Origin: Dryas octopetala
Lineage: Eukaryota > Streptophyta > Magnoliopsida > Rosales > Rosaceae
Reading direction: 5' to 3'
NCBI GenBank assembly: GCA_963921425.1
Contig: OY992833.1
Location: 22,219,454 to 22,283,453, forward strand
Length of the DNA: 64,000 nt
Below are positions 1 to 13,097 of this stretch, in pieces; positions within the stretch are counted from its first letter, which is position 1; each line of letters opens with the position of its first letter. The notes beneath the pieces are model-generated. The model saw only the letters and a list, made by a program, of their open reading frames with translations, searched no databases and was not told the DNA's origin. Position numbers and translations under genes: made by a program.

Positions 1-15
1 TGAATAGAGTTGGTT

Positions 16-232
16 AAGAAATTATTGTGTGACCGTAATAACACACGTCGTTATGTCACATGATATTATCAATTTGGCCACTTAAAATTGTAACACGTGT
101 ATAATAATTAATTTTTAAAACTCTAAATCTTAAAAAAATACTCTTAAAATCGTACATGTACTATAATATAAGTAGATTGATAATTTATTATTATCATGTC
201 ACGTGATGTTACAGTTACATATAATAATTTTT
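16..232. repeat. MITE-like hairpin, copy 1 of a small family
   Basis: The left end reads gaaattattgtgtgaccgt and the right end carries gttacatataataatttttt, so the two ends are imperfect inverted copies around an AT-rich core that also holds internal cacgtg/cacgtgt words. Similar termini (gagaaa, T-rich, ttgtgtg) recur at 14292-14469 and 48397-48582. No transposase is present. The target duplication is not clear, so the exact ends are approximate. Confidence 0.4.
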
Positions 233-2708
233 TAGATTGTAGGTAGCTTTCACGGGTCTTTTTCATTAATGTCCATTGTAGGTTGTGGTTAGTGAGAATA
301 GAACCTACGAATACGATGCATACTATGATTGCTAAACCATGTTTATCCACGCATTAATTTAATTAATCAAACTGCAAGCTAGTCTTATTCAAGCCGCAGA
401 AAGTAAAGCACAAAAGCCACAAATCCGTGATTAATTTAGCTGCCCCTGTCTTTGGGCTCACATGCACTAAAACTGGAAAACCCCACTTTTTTTTTTTTCA
501 ACTCACCTGGTCCTGGACCTGGACCCTCTTTCCATTATCCCAGTATTAATTTATTCGTGAGCCTTGCTGCTGCCTGGGCCCATCTTTGAAACTCATACAT
601 GCTTTGAGATTTTTATCATCCTAAACCTTCATGATTGCTAATTCACAGTGTACTACTCTCTATGTTTGGTCTTTTTCTTTTGCTGCTGCTCACTGCTCAC
701 TATCTAACTCTTTTGCATATATAAATCATAATGATTGGAACAACAAGCTCAAGAAATCAACTCTATGAGTAATTGAGTGTGGTACCATGTGAAGAAGAAC
801 AGGTTAATTTGAAGTTTGAAAAATGGGCAAGGCTATATCTGATTAGATCTGATCTGATCTGCCTATTCAACTTTTAATCGGGTAAATATCAATTTGGAGG
901 GACATAATTCATTATTCATTACCATTGAGGAATATGTGTTGGTGATTGGCACATGGTAATGCCTTCAACTCTAATTTTAATGATTTCATGCAATTCATCA
1001 TCCATTTATATATCAACTGCTTCAAAATTCACTTTAGAAACAGGGGTGAATTTACAGATGCCATATATTCTTTTGTTCTTTCTTGCTATTTTGTTTTCAT
1101 GGATTCCATTTTCACCCACCAAAGGTTAATTTATCACTGGGGTAAAGGCCAAATCTCTAGTTGCACATAAATCCTAATTGTAGGCCTAACGTTTAGGAAA
1201 GAAAAAAATGGGCCACCAGCTAGCATGAAACCATGTGGTCCAACTGCTCTGATATGTGCACTCAAACTATTGCAATTGCAGCCAAAATTTGTTGAACTAC
1301 TAGTATAGTTCACTGTCTGCATCGATCTGGTCAAGTTCATTGTTCACAACATGGGTATGTACCAAAGCTCCCAAACCTAAGCCTAATATCTTGTTCATAT
1401 CAAATACTGTAGTAACCAGCTCAAGTCAAGCTTTGAATGCAAGAAAATATTTGTTCACTGCACCCATATACAGTGACAACTCAAATAGTCAAACTTCAAA
1501 ACACATGTGATGTCCCAAATGTCACACATTGAAAGAAAAGATATAAGACCTTACGATAGTGTGTAGGTCGTTGGGTCACAATTTTCCTTACAAGTCGGTT
1601 TTCAAAGCAACTAGCTTCTAAGTTGTACTCATAAACTATGTCATTTGCTATTAAAATGAAGCTACCATCGGACTATCGAGTCACCATTAACAAAGTAGAC
1701 TAATAATTAAATATGTTGAATATGGAAGTGTAGTAAATTGGCATGTCCAAGATTGAAAAAATAAGTATCTTAAGTCAGTTTGTAAGCTCTTTACAAGTCG
1801 ATTTTTAATGTCAAATTGTACAAACAGTCATGAGCTTTTGTGTAGGATTATAGATCAATTATGCCCTAAAATAAAAGTCAAAAGATAAGCAAACCAAATT
1901 GGGACCTAATGAAGTAAGTTAGGAAGGAAGAACAAAAGAAGGGTCCAAGGGGTTTTGACCAACCACAAGGTCCACAACTACACCACAGAGTCACACACCC
2001 AACCCCTCCACCTCTGACCTCATTTTAATAGCAAATGATCAAACCCCTCACTCTGGCAAAAACGATCTCTCACAGTCACACACAGTCACCAGCGTAGCTC
2101 CCGCGCGTGACGCCACCCATCGTCATCACACTAAATCCTAAGTACAGAAGTCGAGTACAGCAAGCCACGTGTACGGCCACACGTGAACCACCTCAGCATC
2201 TGGTGTGAACGTGGGAGTGAGTTGGGCGCTGCGAGAAGCGAGAGAGTAATAATGATGCGAGGGCATGGTGGTGTGGTGTGTACTATGGGGCGGGACCCAC
2301 ATGAACCGCTGGCTGAACCGGGACGTACAGAAAAAAAGATTCCGCGCGTCTTCAGAGGGGCTCACCCTCCAGTGACTCAGTGAGTCGTCAAAAAACACAA
2401 GAGACACATAAGGGCCACAACACCCCTTTGCGTTTTGCAGGCTAACTGACAATTTTTGCCGTTAATTCGCTTCCGTCATCTTCTTCCTCTGCCTTCAATT
2501 CGGCTCCGCTCAGCTCTCGGCTTCCACGGCTCTCTTTTTATTTTATTTTTAATTTAGAATTTCACTTTTACCCCTATTTCTTTCTTAATCAATATTACCA
2601 TTTGCCACCTAGCTAAGATTTTCCCTTATTTATGCTCTCACTTTTTAAAAGACTGGTGTTAGTGTTGCTATTAAATATTAACAGAAATAAAAAATAAAAA
2701 ATTCAATA
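233..2708. other. Intergenic, no supported gene
   Basis: Only short chance reading frames are present, none with a recognisable domain, codon pattern or splice structure. The part from about 2090 to 2530 is noticeably richer in G+C than its surroundings and looks promoter-like (see the G-box entry), but I find no gene beginning on either side of it. Confidence 0.6.
2166..2185. promoter_or_regulatory. Two perfect G-boxes 14 bp apart
   Basis: CACGTG occurs at 2166-2171 and again at 2180-2185. About 190 bp further on, at 2373-2387, TGACTCA is followed one base later by TGAGTCG, a near-palindromic bZIP (GCN4/AP-1-like) site. Clustered G-boxes/ABREs are binding sites of plant bZIP and bHLH factors. 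No transcript can be assigned, so the regulatory role is inference. Confidence 0.35.
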
Positions 2709-2780
2709 ATCAGAGTGGAGCAGCAGAGATGTGGCAGGCCCGTAACCCAAAAGTCTCAGGATCGAAACCTGTCACTGATG
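2709..2780 (+). pseudogene. Decayed initiator tRNA-Met copy (anticodon now CGT)
   Basis: The 72-base segment aligns without gaps to plant initiator tRNA-Met as I know it: same 5' end (atcagagtgg), the anticodon-loop context ccc-NNN-aaccc, and an intact internal B box ggatcgaaacc. About 14 positions differ. The anticodon CAT has become CGT, and one acceptor-stem pair (positions 6 and 66) is A-A, so it should not fold as a working initiator. An A-rich stretch follows within 50 bases, so it may be a lone tRNA pseudogene or the head of an old tRNA-derived SINE. I could not find a target duplication. Confidence 0.65.
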
Positions 2781-5700
2781 TACAAATTAGGTTTTTGTTT
2801 GTCAAAAAGAAAAGAGAAAAAACATACAAATATCATTCTTTTTCTTGGTAAGACTGGAGAAAAACTCTCATTGTCAACTTTGATAGAAGGCCTCAAGTAA
2901 GTTATATGGATCATGTAAACTCAAATGTTTTGCACCACAAAGACTTGAATGTCATTCGGTTAGACTTTTGATCCTTAAATGTCTTTTAGTTATGCTTTAG
3001 ACCCTTAAATATCCTTAAATTATACTTTTAACTCTTAAATATTATATTAATTTTTTCTCTAACAAGATTATATTTTACACCCATTGGATTTGAATATATA
3101 ACATATGTGATTGAATAATAGATGTTGTCAACTTCTCATAAACTACATGCAATAAGTAAATACAAATGTTTTTGCACGAGTGAATGTTCAAATATAGGAC
3201 ATGGTGTGTTTATTTTCTCTTATTTTATTTTTGGGGTTGTCGTATACTCGTATCAAGAGAAAATGAATTTAGTGTGTGCAGTGCAGGACGTTAGTGTGTG
3301 GTGTGTCGCGGATCCAGAACGCGCGGCAGTACATTGTGTTACGCGGAATATCTTTCGCAAGATATTATACCTGAAGATGTCTCTGTAATTTCCGAAAATT
3401 GTAAACCCTTACGCTTAAATGACCCACATACCCCTACTCACCCATTCAATTTCAGGTACTTTGGAGGGCATTTTTGGAAAACAGCCGTTGCTAATTGCCA
3501 TGAGCTGGGCACGGCAGAGTAGAGCAGAGCAGAGCAGAGCAGCAGTACACAGTACTACAAGCTACCAAAATTTGCATTGTGTTGCAAGTTTCAAAAAACC
3601 TAGGCCCACTTTGTAATGCGAAGCTATAGCTGCCTGTGTAGCTTTATTATAGGGGCTATAGCTGTAAACATGTAGGCTGATAATATCAGTCCTTATTTTG
3701 ATTCAGTACAGGCAGCGATGGAACAAATATAAGCAAAGATGCCTGCTATAGATTCTGCTGTTGTAATTGTAAGATTTAAATGTTAGATTGTTGTCACTGC
3801 TGTTCTCGAGTCCTTTTCTCAGTTTTCTCTTGATTTCAGCCTTTCAGCTCATTTGGGTCCCTTGATCATCACAGGTTAAACAAGTTTATCTTGGGTTTCC
3901 TGTAGGATGTTAACGTATTTGGATATGGGGATAGGGTTTGCCATGACAAAATAAAGAATCACAGATACCATTTGGTGCATTACATGTGACAATGTCTCGT
4001 AGCTCAAATATGATTAAATTAATTATATCAATATATATATGCATATGGTTTGGTATTCAGTGAATCAGTAGTGAACTGTTTGTTTAGTGGGTGGACTATG
4101 AATTTAAGGATTATGTTTCTATTTAAAGGTGAACGTACTCTTTGTTTAATACATGGACTACAAATTTAGGCATTTAGGGAGTGTTGTTGGTCAAAAGCTC
4201 CATTAAGCAGTAGGGTTTGAACTTTGAACCAATAATATGCTTCAGTTCAATTTTATTGTGCTAATTGCTAATTATAATATATATATATATATGCGAGTTA
4301 TTACTGGTTGTGCCATGGTGGGTTATAGATTTAATACTATTGGACAACCAGTCCTGACCTTTCCGCGATCTACAAGGCTATAAGTTCTAAAGAGAGTGAT
4401 GCAGTTGGTAGGTGCTATGCTAAGCACTGTACATATGCAACCTTATTTTGTATAACATTACCGACCAAATTAAGTGAGTTCGACAAAAAAAACGACCAAA
4501 GTGAAAGATTGCTAACCAACTAAATAGTGGTTTTGTGGTCTTTCTCTCTAATTTGTTAGAAGAGATTCCAAGTTGGAACTTGGAAGAAAGTGAGAGACTA
4601 CTAGGAATAAAATCCATATATAGTTTACTATTGTTGAACTTCTTTTTCAATTTGTTGCCTTCTTTGGGCATCTAAGCCACTAAAAAACAAAACAAAACAA
4701 AAGCTACAAAATAGGGTTAACCTAATCATGTTTTGCGTGTAATATGGACCATCTTACATGGGAAAAAGACAAATACTAAATAAACATGGAGACAGAGAGC
4801 AACACTATCGATGATTATGGGGAGGTAGTCTTTCATTCTAGCTATACTCATAACGAGAATGAGAACGAGGTGTTTTAAACTAGTACAAGTCAACCAATAA
4901 TAAAGGGCAAGTTAAACTAATAGATTTTAAATTCAAACCTTCCTAACATAGGTTTAAATTCTTAGGATGAAATGATGAATCAACCAATTTTAATTAATAA
5001 TATACAATTTACCAATCTAATTTTTATCTTGAGATGTATACTCAATAAAAGAGTAAACCATAAAAATCTCTAGTTACCCAAAAACACAAATTATATTTTT
5101 TTTTTCTTTAGTACTCACATACAATGAAGTATGAGGAAAATTTCATAGTACCAGTATTGCACATAACACTTCTCTAATCCTTAAATGTGAAGAGTTCATA
5201 CTTCATAGTATTAAGGCTAAAATTTGTGAATTATAGTTAAATATATTACATATGACATATGAATTCGATCCTAAGACATAACAAAGTGGAAGTATGAAGT
5301 GTTTCCTCATAAAATTCTTCCCCTATCACATGAAATTCTTAGCCTAAGAAAGAGACAGTGGTACACATTGACACATTGTAGAGAGGAGACTAGCTAGTAT
5401 AATTAAGTATATATATATAGTACTCCTTGGGAAATCAAACAAACAGAGAGCATTGTCCTAATACATAGGAATATGGGGTACAAGCCATCCACGCCAACCA
5501 GCTTCCGAAACCCAACAAGAGAGAGAGAGAGAGAGAGGCTGTGTCTGGCCTCTCTACCTACATTTTGCATGGGGTTGGGTGCACCGGTGTTTACTTGTTA
5601 AGCCAGTACTGCCCAACATGGCGCCCATGTGATTTACTGCTAAGTCCTTGGTCTTTGTGCTTTGAACGTAGAATTCTTTGCTTTGACTTCTCTAATTCTA

Positions 5701-8106
5701 TATTATTAATTAAACAATTAATTAAGTTGATTCTTTGCTTGTGGCAAAACTGTTTCAACCTTTTTCAATTCTAATTTACTTCTTCATACCAAATAGTATG
5801 AACTGGGCAGCATAAGTCACTAAGTCAGTGATTGGGGCTACTGCAGTCTGCAGCTGGCTGTCTGCACAAAGCTTGCCCTAAGTCCAAGACCCAATTGGAA
5901 AGAAAAAGATTTACCTATACTTGCTGTATAGATCAAGTGTACGTTTCACATTTAGTAAATAAATATGCGACACTCGTTATATGATTGTATTTACTAATCG
6001 AATCTTTCTCCATGTACGTAATTAATAAATATACGACATTCCTTATATGTGTTATATTTACTAATCAAATCTTTCTCCATATATTTTGCCCTGTGTATAT
6101 TAAAAATACATAAATAAATATGTACATATGATTGACATTCGTTGATTAATATGAATTCTTATATTTTGAAACTGTTTTTATCTAACATAACTTTTACATA
6201 TGATGGGTTTGTGTGTAGAACATAATAAATATTCATATTCTTTTTTAAAACAGAATGTGAGGGCCGCATGGAAACAATCTACTAGAGAATAAGCAAAGGA
6301 ACAAGGAAAAAGAGGAAATTGGGAAGAGATCAAGACAATGCTTTGATAACAATGACGGTAGTCATTTGAAGACAAAACATGATCCAAGTATAAATTGCTA
6401 GTGTTTAAAATGAGATATGAGTATATGACGACTTTCCTTTGAAATTTAACCCAAAAAGCTTGAAATGCTTATGCTAGCACATTGGATAGCTGAGCACTAA
6501 TTGGCCTAAATTTTCTCAATCTTTCTCGTGAATGATTTAATACAATCATACCTTTCTTTTTTAAATTTTTCATGCTTGATAATTAAGAGGGCCTAAGACC
6601 TACTGTAAAAGTGTCGTGTAATGGTAAATGGGCTTCTTTTATTTTATTTCTTTTTCCTCTAAACAGAAAAATGGGTTTTGTTTCTTTCGTTCAACACTTT
6701 AGGTTAAGTTACAGTACACATACGAAAAATTACAAGATATTGTCTAAAAGAAACAAAGGTGTAGGACCCCTCACATATATTTTACGCAAGCTAATAATAA
6801 TTGAACTCATACAACTTTACCAATCTACATCGATCTAGAAATAGCAGGCGCACTCAATTGCTTCTATTAAATAATTGAGCACTTGGCACAACTTTCATAA
6901 TAATCTTGTTTTAGGTGAACTGGACGTGCATTGAAATTCCTAGCTTTAATTAGTTTTCCTTTTTTGTATATTGGAGATTTATTGATATTGGGCACATGAA
7001 CTGCATAACATAGAAGGTAGTTCTTATCCCATAAAACCTCATAATTCATCTTTCCCATCCACTATTTCCCTGCTCACTATTAGATTTTTCCAAAAGTTAA
7101 CTCCTACTTAATTAGAATCCTCATGTTGATACTTTAATTTACCTGATACATATAATTTGTATATATATATATATATGTAATTTAACATTACTTTAAGGCC
7201 TTCTATCTTATGAGAGAGTGACCGTTTTAAGCTTCCTTATCAACCAAAGAACTCATAATTGGCTATTTCATAATTCCACAAAACTGTCATAATGCAAATG
7301 AATTTGAACAAAATTAGAGATAGAAAAGTATGTTCTTTTTCTAATCTTATTTAAAACTCATGCACTGCTGTAACTTGTAAGTGGATTTTTGTGTCTTGCT
7401 CACTCAATCTATATTATCCAATCTCTCATGTTGGAGAGAGAAAGAAAAGAAAAAAAAAACTGGAAATCGTTCAAGATTTTTGAAAATAATTAAAAAAATG
7501 TTGAATATTATATATATATAAAAAATAAAATATTTCAGACAGTGACTAAAATAGGAACATAAAAAATTCGAGTTAAGCTACCCAACAACAATTGGTGCTT
7601 GTGTCACTGTAGCCACTCCTTTGTTTCATGATCTATCTAAAGAACTATCTATCATTATCAAGCATTGTATGTAGTGAATTCCCACCATCTTCATCAATCA
7701 ATTATGCACATCTCATCCTCCAACATATATGTCGGTCCTAGATCTACACACATACTGCCATATTTACTTAATTATTTTGTGGAGTCTAGTAATTTTAAAT
7801 TTCGAACTTTTCCACAGTACTATCAATCCATATTAATAGTGCTGGGTGTGTGTCTCAAGTTTGGGTCAAGATCTCTTAGCAGTCTTCTCTCTTTGTATCT
7901 TTCTTCTTTTTCTTTTGGACCTCAACCTCCTCTCAACAATTTCAAAGTGCAATTATTATCAAAAGCAAAATCTTTAAACTTTATGAGACAGAGTATGGAG
8001 TAGAATTGAAGAATTTGACCTGCAGGCACAAAAGCACAGGTGATCACGAAAACAACTATGACCCCTTGCCCTCTTTTTAGCTTTAATATGTCAAATATCG
8101 TGACCC
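2781..8106. other. Intergenic, no supported gene
   Basis: AT-rich non-coding DNA. It holds short microsatellites (agagc units near 3520-3543, TA near 4277-4292, GA near 5520-5537, TA near 7163-7176) and one tandem duplication listed separately. The reading frames present are short and match no family I know. Confidence 0.6.
5955..6085. repeat. Two-copy tandem duplication, period about 66 bp
   Basis: Unit 1 contains aaatatgcgacactcgttat and unit 2 contains aaatatacgacattccttat; each is followed by a tatttactaatc-aatctttctccat segment. The units have diverged at several positions, so the duplication is not recent. Confidence 0.6.
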
Positions 8107-8115
8107 AATACTGTA

Positions 8116-9213
8116 GGGTCAATTACATTTTGTACCTATATTTCGTTTCTTACTTTGATACTCAATATTTAAATATTTTAATGTAAAATTTGAAGTTTAT
8201 AAAAATTGTAATATACTTCATCCGTTAATTTTTTTTATTAATTTTAACTGCATATAACTTGTGTAAAATTCATTTACGCTGATGTGCATAATAGATTTAC
8301 GCCACGTGAAAAAAAAAATTAAAAAAGCTATCTAAAATTTTATAGGTTAAAAAACTAACAATCAATTAAAAATTAAAAAATTGAAAAAAATCAAAAAATT
8401 AAAAAATTAAAAAAACAAAAAACTAGAAAGGAAAGAGACGAGGGAGGAGGGAGAGATAGGGATGATGGAGGTAATTTTTTATAAGGTCCATTGACTTTAG
8501 GTACCAAATTATAATGTTTTTTCATTTCAACTACTAAAACATTTATGTCATTTTACTTTAGGTACAAAATTTCAGTTTAGGTACCAACTTAAAAAAATAT
8601 AGTTATATTAAACTGTGACTGTCTAATAGTCATAACTTTTTTATTTATTTTTTTTTTTTCAATATTTGCAAGGCTTAAAATTTTATTTAGTTTTTGGGTT
8701 ATAGGACTTCAGCCCCCAAACCTAAATCAAAAGTATGAAACCTTTAAAAATTTTGATTTTTTATAAATTTTAAATAATCACAACTGTGACTGTTCGACAG
8801 TCACAACTGTATAACAAACTGATTTGTGACTTAATCCAAAATGTTTTACTCTAGGTTAGTACCTAAACTAAAAAAAATTAGTGTCTTGCTGCTTTATTAA
8901 AAAACTATTGATATTTTGTATTTAATTCTAATTTTCTATTTTTATAATTAGTTTTAATGTTATCTTTTAATTTTTTTTAATATATAATAATTTAGTTTTT
9001 TTTTTTTATTTGTCCACATAGCGTAAATTTATTGTCCAAATCAGTATAAATAAATCTCACACATGTTATATGCAGTTAAAATTAACATAAAAATTAATGA
9101 AAGAGACACTTTGCAATTTTTATAAACTTCAGGTTTTAAATTAAAACGTTTTGAATATTAAGTACCAAAATGAAAAATAACATATACTTAAGGGCGCAAA
9201 GTGTAATTGACTC
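8116..9213. mobile_element. Mutator-like non-autonomous element with ~200 bp terminal inverted repeats
   Basis: The left end (gggtcaattacattttgtac) and the reverse complement of the right end (gagtcaattacactttgcg) are inverted copies, and similarity continues for about 200 bp through phrases such as gaagtttataaaaattg and ttaattttaactgcatataac. The flanks aatactgta (8107-8115) and attacttta (9214-9222) match at 7 of 9 bases, as expected of an aged 9-bp Mutator target duplication. There is no transposase frame inside. The interior has a separate hairpin at 8781-8809. Confidence 0.6.
8781..8809. repeat. Short perfect-core hairpin
   Basis: tgtgactgt and acagtcaca face each other around tcg. The outer bases extend the stem imperfectly. 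It lies inside the inverted-repeat element at 8116-9213, and a looser relative (tgactgtctaatagtca) sits near 8618. Confidence 0.5.
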
Positions 9214-9222
9214 ATTACTTTA

Positions 9223-12200
9223 TATTAGAAGGGAATAAGAAACAAAAAAAAAAAAATTTGAAAAGAAAAAAAAAACAGGGAAAGAAACAGAGATCGAAGT
9301 ATAAAAATAGTCCTGAGTTCCTATTCCAATCTTGTTGATGAGAGTTAGTTGGAGTCTTTATCAAAGTAATGATCATAATCATTTGTTACATGGTATCTCT
9401 CGAAATCCAAAGGCACGTGAAGGTGAAGATATATAAACACACACAGTGTAGGACTGAAAAAAGTCACGAAATGAACAGCTTATAATCATCCAGCTTTTCT
9501 GATTTTTCTTATATATATATAATTACCTTTGAGGTTTTGATCTTAAATCAATTTAAGACAACTCAGAGTAATCTTTCTGTTTCTGCAGAGCACAAGTACT
9601 CCAATCTATCTTATAAATAATAAGGGTGCATTTTGGCTTAGCTCATGATAATAAATAGCCACTGTTTTTAAGCCAACTCATCATCCTGGTAGGATAATCA
9701 CTTTTATATATATATTAAGCAAAAATAACATGCAGGTCTAATTATATAATACCTATGGTCCAAGATTGCTAAAGTATATACAAAGCTGCATGCATATGCA
9801 CCTGTCCCAAATTTTAACATGTGATGCAATATACTAAGATTTAATACTAAAGTATTGTAAAATGGTGTAGGAATATGTTAGCTTGATGTCCATTTTTGGT
9901 CAATTCTTTAAAAGTTGATTTTTTGAGGTGTAGTCATAATGTCATATATTGTATATATTAAAGATGTTCAAAATTTGAAACCTTCAAAATGCTTTCATTT
10001 TCCATTTCTTTATTGGTTCACAAAATATAGAGTAGAGCCTCAACTGCACCTATATATTTATATGAGGTTCCACGTGCAAAATCATATTGTATGTGAATGA
10101 GAGTGTTAGTTTGTTTTTTTGGCCATGAGAAGGAGAGTACTGTTAATTTATTACTCAGTAATTAGCCAATTTCTTAACAATTTAAGCATTTTTAGGTGTA
10201 ATATATATATTCAACGATGACAAGATTTTTAGTTTGGTGCATATTCCATATACGCACTAAGTCCCAAGAGGTATGCATATTCACAGTTTCACACCAATAG
10301 CTAAACTAAACAGTAGCATCGAATAACGAGTGCTTGACAAGAAGTGAAGAAAAGCTGCTGTTGCATAGGTTGAAGCACTATATATCCACTTTACTCTCCA
10401 CTTTAGCCTTCCATTAAATTTGAAATTAGATGTAGCAAAACTTGGATTACGAGTGCTGTAGGTACAACAACACTGTCAACACCCACTCCAATCAATTCAA
10501 GGCAGCATTTTATATTAAAAAGGAATAAAGAAGACGTCCTGTGGAAAATGTCAAAGTCTCTTGAAAAAGCCCTTCCTTTGAGACTCAGTTGAAATATACC
10601 CTATCTATCTATCTATCTATCTTATCATTGATGCTGATGGACTTCATTTATATATGCATGCATTGCAATGCAACACCGTACAAGTTAGAAAGTGGTCTTG
10701 TAGTTTCTCCACCCACCTCTTCTTGCACTTACTAGTAGTTGCAAGAGTGACATATATATACAGCTACTGGACAACCAAGTAATTATGAGCGTTTGATCAT
10801 AAGGTAGATGTGATTGGAGCGTTTATACCTGCTGCCAAGAGATCTTTCTGGGGCATTTAACACTTTTGACAAACCAGGTAATTAAACAATAAACATCGCT
10901 CAGGCTACCATGCAGACACTGCATCTTATGCGGACAATGTTCTGACTATTGGATCTTTGGATGTTTAATATACGTATATGTGTGTATGTTGTGCATGTGT
11001 ATATGGTAGATGATCTCATTAAACATGTTCATTTAAGGAACACTTAAATCTTTCGGGACATATTATCATGCCATGTCATAAATATAACTACACATTCTAC
11101 AAAAATCAATTTAACAAATGATCGAGATTTACAATCTAAAGATATAATATGTCACTTGTCAAATTGTGGCCCAAGAGAACATTTCTATACATACACGAAA
11201 GAATATTTGTTCAACAACCTTAGAAAAACATTCAAACAATTTGCAGACGTTAAGCTGATGCAATTTCTATATATCCTGGCCAAAATAGGATGGCATCATA
11301 TTGCAGTGAAATTGGAAATACATAGCTAGCTAGTTGCGCCATCTGCAGGACTGTCCAAAAAAGTAGATAGACGAATTCAACTGAAACATATGCATGGTGC
11401 CATATGAATAAGAAATCAACTGTGGACTATATTATATATCCCTATCCTGGCCACAATATACACGATCACATCACATTAAAGATGATATCAAATCAATTTT
11501 ACTGTAATTAAAATGTGATGGAACATAACATATGGTGCTCCATCTGTAGAGGAGATGTATCTGATGACAAAGTTGTAGCTTTGCCATATGAAAACAACTA
11601 TGAGCCAACTCTACATATTAGTTGGCTACGAGCCTATGACTCCCTCCACGTACCCGACATATTGCCATATAATTTGGTAGATAGTGACTTCTTCAATTGT
11701 ATCTAGCAGCCGAATCAATAATTTATCAGTTTGCCTTTGTGAGGCGCACTGAAAAAATCTTTTTAATACATTCTATCAAATAACTTTTGTTTTACTCTTT
11801 AAAAAATTTAATAAAATTAAGAATGATAACCTATATGTAATGAGAAAAACTCAAGTTTAAAGAAAAAAAAAAATTTGTGAGGATGTACTGAAGATTTCTT
11901 TAAGACATTTTATCAAACAACGTACTTTAATTTGTCCTAACCTTTAAAAAGAAAAACATCAACAGAGTTAATGGTGATAACCCATATTTAATGGGAGAAA
12001 CCAAATGAGTTGTATAAAATTTAAATGGGAACTAAATGTTTCGTTGGGGGTAATTGTTCTAATAGTGTAGATGCGCCACTGACTATATATATCCATATCA
12101 ATGTGCATATATGCATGGTGCTAGTTCATACTTCATAGTGTGTTGTTTGAGTGGGGTGAAGACTGAAGAGTAAATGGAGGTACAGGGATGTTATGAAATG

Positions 12201-13087
12201 GTACTCCAAAGTCATGAAGACCTTTGGAAGTGCAAAATGCATGGTAGGATGGTGGCACACCCACCCACCATGCCTACTTACAAAGGAATTAAGACTTTGC
12301 TAACTTTTACAGACATATTGAATTTCAATGCCGCCTACAAAGAAAAATATGTTGTTATTGGTCTAAGAAAATGTAGTCTACACCGATTTCATTATGTAGT
12401 CTACATAAATCACGATATTACCATAAAAATAACAACTTGAAAGTTTAGTGTCCATCAATAATTAGCAGAAGACAGAAGTGAAGAATATGAGTATGTATGC
12501 TCACAAAAGAACCAATTAATTTGCTTAATTCCCTAATTTGCAAGTTTCAGTTTGTCACACTTTTCAGAGAGTCTTGACTTAGATCAGAGGTTAATTATAA
12601 TTATAATTAAGAAGACAAGAATGGTTTGCCTCCTTAACTCAATCAATAGGGACCCAATTAATAAAAGAACGTCAGGACCCACGTGAAAGTTCAGGATCAT
12701 TTTCATTTTTCAATTCAATCCTCGGTCAAAATTAAGGGCCCCAAAAAAGAAGAAAAGTGAACACTTTTTTCTTAGTGAATCATGGTTAGCCTCTCCCTCT
12801 CTCTCAACTTAATAAAGACCACTCATCTCAATTTTCCAGTAAAGGGCTTAATTTGAGAATAAAAAATTAATATATTCTAATACTCAATTTTTTTATGAGA
12901 AACTAAAATATATTAATTAACCATATCACTTAGGTACTAAAAAGTTTACTAAAATACAACATATTTTGACAACAAAATTTACTTCACGATATGTATGACA
13001 TAGTTTGACTTTTTTTTTGTCCACCGACATATTTTGACTTTAAAAAGTGTTATAAATATCTTTTGTAAGCGTGAGGATTTTTCAAGA
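9223..13087. other. Intergenic, no supported gene
   Basis: AT-rich, with a (CTAT)5 microsatellite at about 10601-10622 and a diverged tandem duplication near 11.7-12.0 kb. Reading frames such as 11515-11706 and 12174-12440 have no recognisable domain, no neighbouring exons and no convincing promoter. Confidence 0.55.
11738..12010. repeat. Diverged tandem duplication, period about 138 bp
   Basis: Unit 1 begins tgtgaggcgcactga at 11738 and unit 2 begins tgtgaggatgtactga at 11876. Both continue through a ttt-aa-acattytatcaaa segment and end with ataacc-atat-taatg. Many substitutions and small gaps separate them. Confidence 0.55.
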
Positions 13088-13097
13088 TGGTTGTGCT

